A stretch of DNA of 64,000 nucleotides from Planosporangium sp963837285 (lineage in GTDB: Bacteria > Actinomycetota > Actinomycetes > Mycobacteriales > Micromonosporaceae): the NCBI GenBank assembly GCA_963837285.1, contig CAWIMS010000005.1, forward strand, positions 1,860,001 through 1,924,000, given 5' to 3'. Below the pieces are notes generated by a model. The model had not been told where the DNA came from. It worked only from the letters and a program-made list of their open reading frames with translations, and ran no database searches. Within the stretch, counting starts at the first letter, position 1. Every line of letters starts with the position of its first letter. The translations under genes were made by a program, and so were the position numbers. Below are positions 49,965 through 58,806 of this stretch, piece after piece.

Positions 49965-51317
49965 ATGCACACCCAACGCAGAGGAGCACCGCGACGGCAA
50001 GCGCTCCGCCATCGTGGCGACACGCTCGGGCGGCTACTCGCGGTCATGGTCGTGGTCACCACCGCCGCTGTGCTCGTAGGCGGCAACCCCGCAAGCGCAC
50101 TCACCGCGAGCAGTCCCACCGGCTCGCACGGCCGCATCCCGGAGCTGTCCGCAGCCGACCGCGCGGCGATGGACGCCCAGGCGCCCTTCATGCAACTCAA
50201 CGAATCGATCCACCAGCTCGCCGACAGCATCGAGCCATCACCTCTGGCCGGGGTCCGCCTCGATGTCGCCCACAAGCAGATATTCGTCTACTGGGCCGGC
50301 CGCGTCCCGGGCACGCTGGACGCGCTGCGCACCTCCGCGTCCGCTGAAGGCATCTCGATGCGGATCGAACCGGCGGCCCACTCGGAGAAGCAACTGACCC
50401 AGGCGTCGGTCGAGCTTTCCCGGTTCGCCGAGTCGGCCCAGATCGGCATGACGATCGACATCCGTACCGACGGCTCCGGGCTGACCGTCCGCCACGCCGG
50501 CCTGCGGTCGGCCGCACAGCACCGAGCAACAGCCACCCCCGAGCAGGCCAGGCTACTCGACGCGATCACGACCGTATCGACGAAGACCGGCGTACCGGTC
50601 GACACCGCCGACAGCACCGGGCCGAAAGCGCGCGGGCTGTCGCGGGCCAGCGACTACTCACCGTACTGGGCCGGAGCGGTCACCCACACCACCCACGGCT
50701 ACTGCACCTCCGGGTTCAGTATGTACGCCACCGGCGCTCCGACGAGGTTCATGATGACGGCGGCCCACTGCAGCGGGTGGCTGGACGGCGTGAACGTGAC
50801 CAACGGTACCGGCCAGGCGATGGGCCACACGGCCTTCATCCACCAACTGTTCGACACCGAGCCGCGCTACGACCTTGGAGTCATCCAGCTCAACTCCGGC
50901 TTGACCAACGGGCCATTCATGTACCTCAGCGACACGACCGACGTACCCGTCGCCAGCGTCGCCAACAGCGTGCCGAAGGGTGGGAACTACTGCAACTCAA
51001 GTGCGGTGTCCACGCCCAACTGCAACATCATCTCAGGAGACCAACGGGTGGTGTGCGGCAGCCAGGTGGATCCGCCGATCCCGTTCGGCAGGTGCGTCAC
51101 CTACGTCACGTTCACCAGCAAAACCGGCGGCGTCACCTTGTGCGAAGGCGACAGCGGCGGCCCGATCTACTACTGGAGCGGCAGCGCCATCATCGCAGCG
51201 GGGGTCAACGGCTACGGCGTCGGCGGTGGGCTCTGTTTCGCCAACGGCGGCATGTCGGTCGTCGCATCCGCGGTGAACAGGGCCAACATCTCCGGGCTGA
51301 GAGTACTGCTCCACTAA
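49965..51317 (+). CDS. Secreted S1-family (chymotrypsin-like) serine protease with prodomain
   Basis: This is a 450-residue preproprotein. An N-terminal signal peptide (LLAVMVVVTTAAVLVGG ending at ASA) is followed by a prodomain of about 190 residues and the protease domain. The catalytic triad is visible as TAAHC, RYDLGV and CEGDSGGP. The fold resembles alpha-lytic/streptogrisin proteases, in which the prodomain is a folding chaperone. GAAGGGA lies upstream of the ATG. A strong hairpin follows the stop. Confidence 0.92.
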   Translation: MHTQRRGAPRRQALRHRGDTLGRLLAVMVVVTTAAVLVGGNPASALTASSPTGSHGRIPELSAADRAAMDAQAPFMQLNESIHQLADSIEPSPLAGVRLDVAHKQIFVYWAGRVPGTLDALRTSASAEGISMRIEPAAHSEKQLTQASVELSRFAESAQIGMTIDIRTDGSGLTVRHAGLRSAAQHRATATPEQARLLDAITTVSTKTGVPVDTADSTGPKARGLSRASDYSPYWAGAVTHTTHGYCTSGFSMYATGAPTRFMMTAAHCSGWLDGVNVTNGTGQAMGHTAFIHQLFDTEPRYDLGVIQLNSGLTNGPFMYLSDTTDVPVASVANSVPKGGNYCNSSAVSTPNCNIISGDQRVVCGSQVDPPIPFGRCVTYVTFTSKTGGVTLCEGDSGGPIYYWSGSAIIAAGVNGYGVGGGLCFANGGMSVVASAVNRANISGLRVLLH

Positions 51318-51335
51318 GGTCCACGAACAACGATC

Positions 51336-51371
51336 GGTAGCCCGCTCCACATGCACCACGAGCGGGCTACC
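51336..51371 (+). terminator. Hairpin after the S1 protease gene
   Basis: GGTAGCCCGCTC (51336-51347) and GAGCGGGCTACC (51360-51371) form a perfect 12-bp stem with a 12-base loop, 18 bases after the stop. Confidence 0.8.
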
Positions 51372-51447
51372 ACCTTCGTGACAAACTGCCGAGCTTCGGA
51401 ACGCGCTGGCTGGCTGGGACCGGCTTTGCTCGGTCGCCGGCTCAGCA

Positions 51448-52393
51448 GTGGGTAAGCGGGACGATAACGAGGTACATGCCCGCAAGGCTGCCCAGGCGAC
51501 CGCCAACCCGGTCGGCGAGGCCCAGGCGCTGAACGGGCTCGGCGCCGCCCATCTGCAACTTGGCCGGCAGGCGGCGGCCGAGTACGTGGAGCAGGCGCTG
51601 ATCCTGTTCGAGCAGGCCGGCGACACCGTCGGGCAGGGACGCGCCCTGGGCAACCTCGGCATCGTCTATCAGCGGCTGGGCCGTGGATCTCCACAGCCGG
51701 GCGTTGGCGTTGGCCCGGCGTCTTGGCGACCGGGCCAGCGAGACCATCGCGCTGACCAACCTCGGTACCGACGAGCAGCGGTTGGGCCACTACGAACTGG
51801 CGGCTGACCACTGCCGGCAGTCCCTGGCCTTGTGCCAGCAGACCGGTGACCGGTTCGGCGAAGCACACGCACTGTGCAACCTCGCCGTCATCGAGGGGCG
51901 GATGGGCCGCTACGGGCCGGCCGCTGAGCACAACCACCAGGCCCTGGCCCTGTACCGGCAGCTCGGCAACCGGTTCGGGGAAGCACACGCACTGGACAAC
52001 CTCGGCACCCTCCACAGCCGCCTCGGTTCGCCGGAACGGGCCGCCGAGTACCACCAGCAGGCCCTCGCCCGGTTCCACGAGTCGGGCGATCGAGAAGGCG
52101 AGCCCTGGGCGCTCAACGGCCTCGGCGACGCTGCTCACGCCATCGGTTACCTCGCGAGCGCACTGGTCCACTACACCGAAGCCCTCACCATCGCCGTCGA
52201 GACCGGCGGCCCTGCCCAGCAGGCCCGCGCCCACGCCGGCCTCAGCCGGACCCATCAGACGATCGGTGACCTGGCCCGGGCCCGTGACCAGTTCGAGCAG
52301 GCCCTGGCCATCTACCCCGATCTCGGGATGCCGGAAGCCGATCAGGTACGCGTCAGCCTCGACGCCATCAGCCCGCTGTCATCCAACGTATGA
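51448..52393 (+). pseudogene. TPR-repeat remnant of an AfsR-type regulator
   Basis: TPR units with the pattern GEAxALxNLG recur through two frames. The first frame covers 51448 to about 51680 (EAQALNGLGAAHLQLGR). The second runs from about 51675 to 52393 (ETIALTNLGTDEQRLGHYE and later copies). The switch falls inside a repeat, so a small deletion has broken the frame. There is no DNA-binding or NB-ARC domain upstream, so only the C-terminal sensor part of an AfsR/SARP protein is left. An ORF of 236 residues from 51683 could still be translated. Confidence 0.7.
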
Positions 52394-52432
52394 CGTCGAG
52401 CATGTCACCGTCGTAGCCCCGGCCCGAGGGCT

Positions 52433-53305
52433 CTAGCCGGTCGCGCCTGCCAGGTCTTGGCTCGGAGGGACCCCGAATTTCCGCGCGTATTCGCGGCTGA
52501 ACTGGCTCGGGCTTTCGTACCCGACGTCAAAGGCTGCGGTGGTGACCGAGGCGCCGCCCGTCCTCAGGAGTCGTCGTGCCTCGAGCAGGCGAAGCTCCTT
52601 TTGGTACTGCAGTGGCGTCGTTGAGGTGATCGTCTTGAAGTGCTTGTGGAATGACGACGCGCTCATCCCGACGTGGCGTGCGAGATCCGGGACAGCAATC
52701 GGCGAGCGGATATCACGGCGGATGTGACCGATGGCGCGGGCGATGGCGCTGGCGTTGCTGTCGTGGCGGATGAGACTGCGAAGCATTCCACCAAACGGAG
52801 CCACCAGCAAGCGGTAGTGAATCTCCTTCGAGGTGAGCGGGCCGAGTACCTTCGCGTCCGTAGGCGAGTCGGCGAGCGCCAAGTATCGATGCAAAGCATC
52901 CAGCAGCCCGGGATCCGCCTGATGCGTCTGTGCCGAGCGAGCGCGTTCGCTGTCGAGCGCTGACCCTGCGACCTTGTCGTAGAGCTCCCTGATGGTCGCG
53001 ACATCCACCTCGAGGACCAGCGCCAGGTACGGAGCCTTCGTGACTCTGGAGCACACGGGCAGGTCGTGACTCACGAGGAGGCACTGTCCAGGGCCGAACG
53101 ACAACGTCTGCTCTCCGAGCGAGACCTGTTTCCTGCCTTGGAGGATCAGGCATAGGACAGGCTCGTACAACGAGGCTTCGAACGAACTCGGAACGCTCTG
53201 CCGGAGGACCTGGAGACCAGCTATCGGCTGGGTGGCCCGCTGATGGCCGTTCCGGTCCGGTGGAACACGACGGGAAGCTTGTTCGACGAGTCGCTCCAAG
53301 TGCAC
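52433..53305 (-). CDS. AraC-family regulator
   Basis: This regulator of about 290 residues has an N-terminal AraC_N cupin-like domain (EPVLCLILQGRKQVSLGEQTLSFGPGQCLLV) and a C-terminal double helix-turn-helix (VPDLARHVGMSASSFHKHFKTIT and FDVGYESPSQFSREYARKFG). The group is commonly found divergent from aldo/keto reductase or alcohol dehydrogenase genes that it controls, as is the case here. A TTG at 53344 extends the frame; the GTG at 53305 fits the family start better. Confidence 0.88.
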   Translation of the reverse strand: MHLERLVEQASRRVPPDRNGHQRATQPIAGLQVLRQSVPSSFEASLYEPVLCLILQGRKQVSLGEQTLSFGPGQCLLVSHDLPVCSRVTKAPYLALVLEVDVATIRELYDKVAGSALDSERARSAQTHQADPGLLDALHRYLALADSPTDAKVLGPLTSKEIHYRLLVAPFGGMLRSLIRHDSNASAIARAIGHIRRDIRSPIAVPDLARHVGMSASSFHKHFKTITSTTPLQYQKELRLLEARRLLRTGGASVTTAAFDVGYESPSQFSREYARKFGVPPSQDLAGATG

Positions 53306-53473
53306 GCTTCGGCCTCCCGCGGCATCCTCGACCGGCCTGCTCAACCAACCCAGGTCGACGGGGACATTCTCCGGACATGTGCAGGATTAGGCAAGCAGTG
53401 TGGAGGAGCTGGCAGGCGCTGCGGCCCGGACGTGGGTAGGGTCGCTACCCGTCGAGTTCCAAGGGAGAAGCGA
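53306..53473. promoter_or_regulatory. AraC/aldo-keto reductase divergent control region
   Basis: This 168-base region separates two divergent genes. It holds an inverted repeat GGGTAG-N5-CTACCC (53434-53450) about 25 bases before the reductase start. It could be an operator or a leader hairpin. Confidence 0.35.
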
Positions 53474-54388
53474 ATGAAGACCCGAACACTGACCACAGAT
53501 GTCGAAATCCCGTACCTTGGCTTTGGCACGTACCTCATCGCCGACGACGAGGCTGCCGCAGCGGTGAGTGAAGCCATTCGTGCCGGCTACCGGCACATCG
53601 ACACCGCAGAGGGCTATGGAAATGAATCGAGCGTCGGCGCCGGCATCAAGCAGGCGCTCGAGTCCGAGGGGCTGACGAGAAGCGATCTGTTCGTCACCAC
53701 GAAGCTCTGGCCCGGGAACCCGGCGTGGGGGCAGCCGGCGAAGACCACCGAGTCCACGGTGACATCGCTCGACGAGAGCCTCGAACGGCTAGGGCTGGAC
53801 TACGTGGACCTCTACCTGATCCATGCGCCGTTCGAACGCGACCAGCGACTCGCCCAGTGGCGCGGGCTCGTCGAGCTGAAGCGGCAGGGAAAGGCGCGTG
53901 CGATCGGCGTGAGCAACTTCGGCGTCAAGCACATCGAGGAGCTGACGGCAGCGGGCCTACCCATGCCGGACGCCAACCAGATCGAGCTTCATCCGTGGTC
54001 GCAGAAGCCGGAGCTGGTTCGATACCTCAACGACAACGCGATCACACCCATCGCGTACAGCAGCCTGGTTCCGCTCTCCACCTGGCGAACCGCCGAGGGG
54101 CAGGACAGCGCGAAGACGGACCAGATGCGGGCCGAGGGTGAGCAAGCGGAGGCCCCGTTCAAGGTCATGGCCAAGAAGTACGGCGTGAGCGAGGCGCAGG
54201 TCCTGCTGCGCTGGGCCATCCAGAAGGGGTATCCGGTGCTTCCGAAGAGCACCGACCCCGACCGCATCCGCAAGAACGCCGACATCTTCGGCTTCAGCAT
54301 CGACGACGAGGACATGGCTGCGATCGAGAAGATGGACCGCGGCGACGGGGTTGCCTGGGCCACGGGCGATCCCATGAAGACTCCGTGA
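53474..54388 (+). CDS. Aldo/keto reductase
   Basis: This 304-residue AKR has the family motifs GYRHIDTAEGYGNESSVG, DLFVTTKLWPGN, the catalytic Asp-Tyr-Lys set, DLYLIHAP and the cofactor motif VLPKSTDPDRIRKN. It reduces aldehydes or ketones with NADPH and is similar to 2,5-diketo-gluconate reductase types. AAGGGAGAAG lies ahead of the ATG. It is probably controlled by the divergent AraC protein. Confidence 0.93.
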   Translation: MKTRTLTTDVEIPYLGFGTYLIADDEAAAAVSEAIRAGYRHIDTAEGYGNESSVGAGIKQALESEGLTRSDLFVTTKLWPGNPAWGQPAKTTESTVTSLDESLERLGLDYVDLYLIHAPFERDQRLAQWRGLVELKRQGKARAIGVSNFGVKHIEELTAAGLPMPDANQIELHPWSQKPELVRYLNDNAITPIAYSSLVPLSTWRTAEGQDSAKTDQMRAEGEQAEAPFKVMAKKYGVSEAQVLLRWAIQKGYPVLPKSTDPDRIRKNADIFGFSIDDEDMAAIEKMDRGDGVAWATGDPMKTP

Positions 54389-54571
54389 GCCGACCCGGCA
54401 GCGGTGGACCGACCCCCGCAAGCGGCGAAGGCGCCGTGGTCATGTCGATGATCGATAGACGGCGAGGTCTCCGGTACCGGACCGGCCGGTGACCAGCGGC
54501 GATGCCGCTGCGATGGTCAACAGTGACACCAGACGGACGCCGTTCGACGGAGAGACGACTGGAACATAAGT

Positions 54572-54609
54572 CAGGGGCCTGTCCCGACTAATGCTGGGAC
54601 AGGCCCCTG
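54572..54609. terminator. 14-bp perfect hairpin
   Basis: CAGGGGCCTGTCCC (54572-54585) pairs exactly with GGGACAGGCCCCTG (54596-54609) around a 10-base loop. It lies between the aldo/keto reductase and the M55 peptidase transcription units and is a likely terminator. Confidence 0.75.
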
Positions 54610-54618
54610 TACATCGGC

Positions 54619-54756
54619 ATGGCGAGGCCGGGGATCCGTGCGGCGCTCGACATCGCCGACAGCGAGGACGCCAACCGGCGGGTTCTCGCCGTCCTCCTCC
54701 ACCTCGGTGTGCACGCGGCACCCGCGGGCGGTAAGTACGGCACGCTCGGTGTGTGA
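54619..54756 (+). CDS. Short ORF coupled to the M55 peptidase gene
   Basis: This 45-residue frame (MARPGIRAALDIADSEDANR at its start) has its TGA stop overlapping the GTG start of the next gene (GTGA). The coupling suggests it is real or is the tail of a lost upstream gene. No family was recognised, and there is no clear ribosome binding site. Confidence 0.35.
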   Translation: MARPGIRAALDIADSEDANRRVLAVLLHLGVHAAPAGGKYGTLGV

Positions 54757-55580
54757 AGGTGTTCATCTCGGTGGACATGGAGGGCGTCGCCGGTATCGTC
54801 GACTGGGCCCAGTGCCTGGCCGGAGGCGACGATTACCCGCTGGGCCGCGAACTGCTCGTCGGCGAGGTCAACGCGGCAATCGACGGGGCGCTCACCGCGG
54901 GCGCGACTGACATCCTGGTCAACGACGGCCACTCGGCCATGCGCAACCTTCCGCCGGACGCCCTCGCCGGACGGGCCGCGTACCTCTCCGGCAGGTTCAA
55001 GCCGCTGTACATGATGGAGGGATTGGACGAGTCGTTCGACGCGGTCGTCTTCCTCGGATACCACGCCGCGATCGGCACGCCCGGTGTCCTGTCCCACACC
55101 TACAACCCGCGGGCCATCGCACACGTCCGGCTGGGCGGAGCCATGACCGGCGAGGCCGGCCTGAACGCGCTCGTCGCCCAGCACTTCGCGGTGCCCATCG
55201 CGGTCATCACGGGCGACCAGTATGTCGGGCCGGAGGCGGCACCGTTCTGCCCCGGCATCACGACCGTCGAGGTCAAGAGGTCCATCAGCCGGTATGCGGC
55301 CGAGCACAGGCATCCGACCGTGGCGCGGGAATTGATCCGTGAGGGTGTGCGAACCGCGCTGGCCGGAACCGCGGCATTGGCGCCACCGGCGGTACGCATG
55401 CCCGCGACGATCGAGGTGCGCTTCACCAGCCCGGATATGGCCGAGCAGGCAAGCTGGGTGCGGGGCGTGCGCCGCCTCGACGAGGTGACCGTTGCGCTGA
55501 CAGACGACGAACCGCTGCGCCTGTACCGAGCCTTCATCACGTTGGTATACCTGACCCGCTCGCTCGTCGAGGCGTACTGA
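54753..55580 (+). CDS. M55 family D-aminopeptidase (DppA-like)
   Basis: This 275-residue zinc peptidase has the metal-binding motif SVDMEGVAG at the N terminus, NDGHSAM, FLGYHAAIGT and a HTYNPRAI segment, all typical of DppA. It cleaves D-amino acids from the N terminus of short peptides, often in D-Ala-D-Ala recycling. The start is GTG within the stop of the preceding short ORF. No oligopeptide transporter genes lie beside it, unlike in Bacillus. Confidence 0.92.
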   Translation: MKVFISVDMEGVAGIVDWAQCLAGGDDYPLGRELLVGEVNAAIDGALTAGATDILVNDGHSAMRNLPPDALAGRAAYLSGRFKPLYMMEGLDESFDAVVFLGYHAAIGTPGVLSHTYNPRAIAHVRLGGAMTGEAGLNALVAQHFAVPIAVITGDQYVGPEAAPFCPGITTVEVKRSISRYAAEHRHPTVARELIREGVRTALAGTAALAPPAVRMPATIEVRFTSPDMAEQASWVRGVRRLDEVTVALTDDEPLRLYRAFITLVYLTRSLVEAY

Positions 55581-55617
55581 CAGGGTATCGACGAGCCTAG
55601 AACACCAGATCCGAGTG

Positions 55618-56148
55618 TCACCACTGGGCAGGATGGACGAACCGAGCGGCCGGTTGTTCGAGCCATTGGGTAATGCTCATCGTGAGGCCCATGTCCGCCA
55701 AACGAGCAGTTCGCAGATTGGTCAATCGCCCAGGCGTGCAATTGAGTTCTTCGGCCAGCTCCGCCCACGTGAGTTCACGTTCACGGCGGCGTTCATTGAG
55801 CACTGTGTGTACCTCACCTAGGTCCCATCGGAGGCGGCTGTCCGATCCTGCCTCCGGCAACCGAACGTCACCTACATCTATGACAGGTCCCGTCAAGAAC
55901 TCCTCCGGCGCGCGACGAATCCATCGCAAGATGATCAGCGAATACTGACAAGACATCGAGGTTCTCCGTCTCGCCAATCTCACGAGCGCTCCCGGACACA
56001 ACGAGTGGTCCCCCAATTGCGCGTTGAGCTCCGACGATTGCCGCCACAGTTCGTCGGCGAGCGCGGTCCAGCCCAACTCCCGGTCGGCACGTTGGGCGTC
56101 GAGGGCGCTAATCAACGCGCTGCAGTCGAAGACTGGCAACGTCCTCAT
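55618..56148 (-). CDS. Double helix-turn-helix protein
   Basis: This is a 176-residue protein with two similar halves. Each begins with a variable segment, then R(E/D)(R/L)xLxWxxLAxEL followed by a short recognition region (RELGWTALADELWRQ and RELTWAELAEELNCTPGRLTNLR). The second half resembles an XRE-type helix-turn-helix. The first has diverged. The 3' end is 37 bases from the M55 stop. It could be a small regulator; the duplicated module is uncommon. Confidence 0.6.
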   Translation of the reverse strand: MRTLPVFDCSALISALDAQRADRELGWTALADELWRQSSELNAQLGDHSLCPGALVRLARRRTSMSCQYSLIILRWIRRAPEEFLTGPVIDVGDVRLPEAGSDSRLRWDLGEVHTVLNERRRERELTWAELAEELNCTPGRLTNLRTARLADMGLTMSITQWLEQPAARFVHPAQW

Positions 56149-56288
56149 GCGCGCGAGCATAACCACAGGCAGCGAGACCCACTTCAACCATGCTTTAACT
56201 GACGTCATCTGGGTCTGTTGCGTTAAGCGACATCAAGGTCGACTGCCGCAAGACCTGCGGGTACGGGGCCGGCCACCGGGTACGCTAT

Positions 56289-56315
56289 CTTTGTTCTATA
56301 TGAGGTACCTCAAAG
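56289..56315 (+). promoter_or_regulatory. Operator-like site upstream of the GntR gene
   Basis: CTTTGTTCTA (56289-56298) followed after 7 bases by TACCTCAAAG (56306-56315) is an imperfect copy of the palindrome at 57823-57849, with the same spacing and an identical left half-site. It lies just ahead of the GntR start, as expected for autoregulation. Confidence 0.6.
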
Positions 56316-56327
56316 AGTCGCCCAGGC

Positions 56328-57785
56328 ATGCTGCTCAGCATTGAGCCTGACGGTCCGGTCCCGATCTACCAGCAGATCCGCGACCGGATCGTGGAGGCGA
56401 TCGCCACCGGCGAGGCGGCGGTCGGGTCCGGGTTGCCCTCCACCCGGCAGCTGGCGGTGGATCTGGGCATCAACTTCCACACCGTCAACAAGGCCTACGA
56501 CCAGCTGCGCCAGGAGGGCCTGCTGCGGATCGGCCGCAAGGCCGGCGCGGTCATCCAGCGCGACGCGTCCAGCGGCCCGCCCCGCCCGGGGTGGGAGGAC
56601 GACTGGTCCGGGCGGCTGCGCACGATGCTCGCCGAGGCTGCGGCCCAGGGGCTGCCGGCCGAGGATGTCGTCCGGCGCTGCCGGGACGATCCTGGCCGGA
56701 TTCGCACTGGACGGGGACCGGTCGTGAGCGCGGCGATTCTGATCGGGTACGTGCTGGTGCCGCTGTTCGGCGTGTTCCTGTGTGTCGCACCGGTGGTGTC
56801 GCGCCCGACGATCCAGTTCGGCGTCCGGGTACCGCCCGAGCGCGTCGCGGCCCCGGTGATCGGGCGGGAGCGGCACCGGTACGTCTGGCGCAGCGCGGTG
56901 ATCGCGGTCGCCGCGACCGTCGTGGTGTTCGTGACCGGCGCCCATGCGCCGTCCTGGCTGAGCCGGATCATCCTGGTGCTCCTGATCGCCACCGATGCGG
57001 GCCTGTTCTGGTGGGCGCACCGCTCGGTCGCGCGCGCGAAGTCGGCCGAGGGCTGGTTTGCCGGCCGGCGGCAGACGGTCGTCACGGACACCGGCTGGCG
57101 TACCGAACCGGCGCGGTTCCCCACCGCCTGGCTGCTCCCGGCCGTCGCGATCATCGTCGCGACCGCCGTCGTCGGCGTCCTGCGCTACCCGGACCTGCCC
57201 GCCCACCTCAATACCAGCGGCGGGCGCCACCTCGCCACGACGCCGGCCAGCGCCTTTGCGACGCTGATCGGCCAGCTGTTCGTCACCGGGCTGTGGACCA
57301 TCCTGCTGACCCTCGCCTACCGGTCCCGCCCCGACCTCGACACCGGCGATCCCGCCGCGAGCCTGCGCGGATACCGTCAGGCCCTCGCCCTCATCGGGCG
57401 GGCGGGACTCATCCTCGTGGCCTGCATCGATCTGACGCTCGCACTGGCGGCGCTGCGACGGTGGCAGATCGCCGATCTGCCCACAGGCCTCGTGATCCTC
57501 CCGGCGGCGCTCGGGCTGGCCGGCCTGCTCGCCGTGGTGGTGTATGCGGGACGGATACGCGGGCGGGCCGGCACCGCGGCGGCCGGATCCGATCGCGACG
57601 ACGACCGCTTCTGGAGGGCCGGGCTGGTGTATGTCAACCGCGACGACCCGGCCCTCATGGTCAACGCGAGGTTCGCCTTCGCCTTGACGCCCAACCTGGG
57701 CAATCCGAGGGTATGGCTGATCATCGCCGGCGTCGCCGTGATCCTGGCCGGGTTCATCGCGCTCAAGCTCACCGTCGGATTGTGA
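56328..57785 (+). CDS. GntR (YtrA-type) regulator fused in frame to DUF1648-type membrane protein
   Basis: The open frame encodes 485 residues. Residues 1-120 are a GntR winged helix of the short YtrA type (PIYQQIRDRIVEAIATGEAAVGSGLPSTRQLAVDLG). From about 135 on it is a multi-pass membrane protein with at least six hydrophobic segments and the DUF1648 TM-motif regions. In the +1 frame the GntR part would end ...TILAGFALDGDRS with a TGA at 56725 overlapping a GTG at 56724. This is the usual two-gene coupled layout. One extra G near 56690 makes the fusion; a sequencing error is possible. Confidence 0.8.
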   Translation: MLLSIEPDGPVPIYQQIRDRIVEAIATGEAAVGSGLPSTRQLAVDLGINFHTVNKAYDQLRQEGLLRIGRKAGAVIQRDASSGPPRPGWEDDWSGRLRTMLAEAAAQGLPAEDVVRRCRDDPGRIRTGRGPVVSAAILIGYVLVPLFGVFLCVAPVVSRPTIQFGVRVPPERVAAPVIGRERHRYVWRSAVIAVAATVVVFVTGAHAPSWLSRIILVLLIATDAGLFWWAHRSVARAKSAEGWFAGRRQTVVTDTGWRTEPARFPTAWLLPAVAIIVATAVVGVLRYPDLPAHLNTSGGRHLATTPASAFATLIGQLFVTGLWTILLTLAYRSRPDLDTGDPAASLRGYRQALALIGRAGLILVACIDLTLALAALRRWQIADLPTGLVILPAALGLAGLLAVVVYAGRIRGRAGTAAAGSDRDDDRFWRAGLVYVNRDDPALMVNARFAFALTPNLGNPRVWLIIAGVAVILAGFIALKLTVGL

Positions 57786-57822
57786 AGAAGCGCACTCGCG
57801 CTGGCTAACCACCCGGTGCTAG

Positions 57823-57849
57823 CTTTGTTCTAGAGAAGATAGAACAAAG
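57823..57849 (+). promoter_or_regulatory. Perfect operator palindrome of the ABC exporter
   Basis: CTTTGTTCTA-N7-TAGAACAAAG is a perfect 10-bp palindrome located 12 bases upstream of the exporter start at 57862. The same left half-site precedes the GntR gene. The YtrA-type GntR protein is the obvious ligand. Confidence 0.75.
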
Positions 57850-57861
57850 ATGGAGGCATCG

Positions 57862-58806
57862 ATGGAGCGGCCGGCCGTGACGGTCGAACATCTGAGCAAG
57901 AAGTTTGGTGACCGCACCGCCTTTGACGACGTGTCCTTCGCCGTCGGGCAGGGCGAGGTGTTCGGCTTCCTCGGCCCGAACGGAGCGGGCAAGACCTCGA
58001 CGGTACGGACGCTGGGTACCCTGATCGCGCCGACGTCCGGATCGGCGAGCGTGGCCGGCCTGCCGCTGACCGCCGACAACGGACCAGCGATCCGGTCCCG
58101 GATCTCGATCATGCCGGAGACGCCCGGCCTGTACCTGCGCCTCACCGTCGCGGAAAACCTCGAGTTCTTCGCCGGCCTGCACACGCTGTCGCGGACCCGC
58201 GAGCGCATCGCCGGCGCGCTGGAGGCGGTGAACCTGACCGATCGTGCCGGCGACGTGTGCGGGGCGCTGTCCAAGGGACTGCGGCAACGGGTCGCGCTTG
58301 CTCGGGCCGTGCTCAACGAGCCCACCGTGCTCTTCCTCGACGAACCGACCTCCGGCCTGGACCCAGTAGCGGCCCGGGACGTGCACGACCTGATCACGTC
58401 ACTGCGTGAGCGCGGCGTGACCATCTTCCTGACCACACACCGCCTGGCCGAGGCGGAGCGGCTGTGCGACCGGGTCGCCATCCTGAACACCACGCTGCGC
58501 CTTATCGGCCCGCCGGCCGAACTGCGCACCCGGCTGTTTGCCCGCAAGCTCGAGGTCCGCGTCCGCACCGCGCCGCCCGACCCGGAAACCCTCTTCGGCG
58601 GGCTCACCGGTACCGACGGGTGGCAGCGGGATCCGTCCGGCGCCTTCCTGCTGACCGTGCCAGATCCCGACGCCGCGGCCCCGGACGTGGTGCGGGCGCT
58701 GGTCCACGCAGGCGCCGACATTCTCTCCATCACCGAGTCCCGCCACTCGCTGGAGGACGTGTACCTCGAACTCGTCGACGAGGACGTGGAGGCGAAACGG
58801 CAATGA
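57862..58806 (+). CDS. ABC transporter ATP-binding protein
   Basis: This ATPase of about 314 residues has Walker A LGPNGAGKTST, the signature LSKGLRQRVALARAV, Walker B VLFLDEPTSGLDP and the H-loop TTHRL. The sequence is like the drug or Na+ exporter family (CcmA type). The ATG at 57862 has GGAGG five bases upstream, while the ATG at 57850 lies directly behind the operator and lacks one. The downstream permease overlaps by ATGA. Likely substrate: an antibiotic or lipid; unknown. Confidence 0.93.
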   Translation: MERPAVTVEHLSKKFGDRTAFDDVSFAVGQGEVFGFLGPNGAGKTSTVRTLGTLIAPTSGSASVAGLPLTADNGPAIRSRISIMPETPGLYLRLTVAENLEFFAGLHTLSRTRERIAGALEAVNLTDRAGDVCGALSKGLRQRVALARAVLNEPTVLFLDEPTSGLDPVAARDVHDLITSLRERGVTIFLTTHRLAEAERLCDRVAILNTTLRLIGPPAELRTRLFARKLEVRVRTAPPDPETLFGGLTGTDGWQRDPSGAFLLTVPDPDAAAPDVVRALVHAGADILSITESRHSLEDVYLELVDEDVEAKRQ

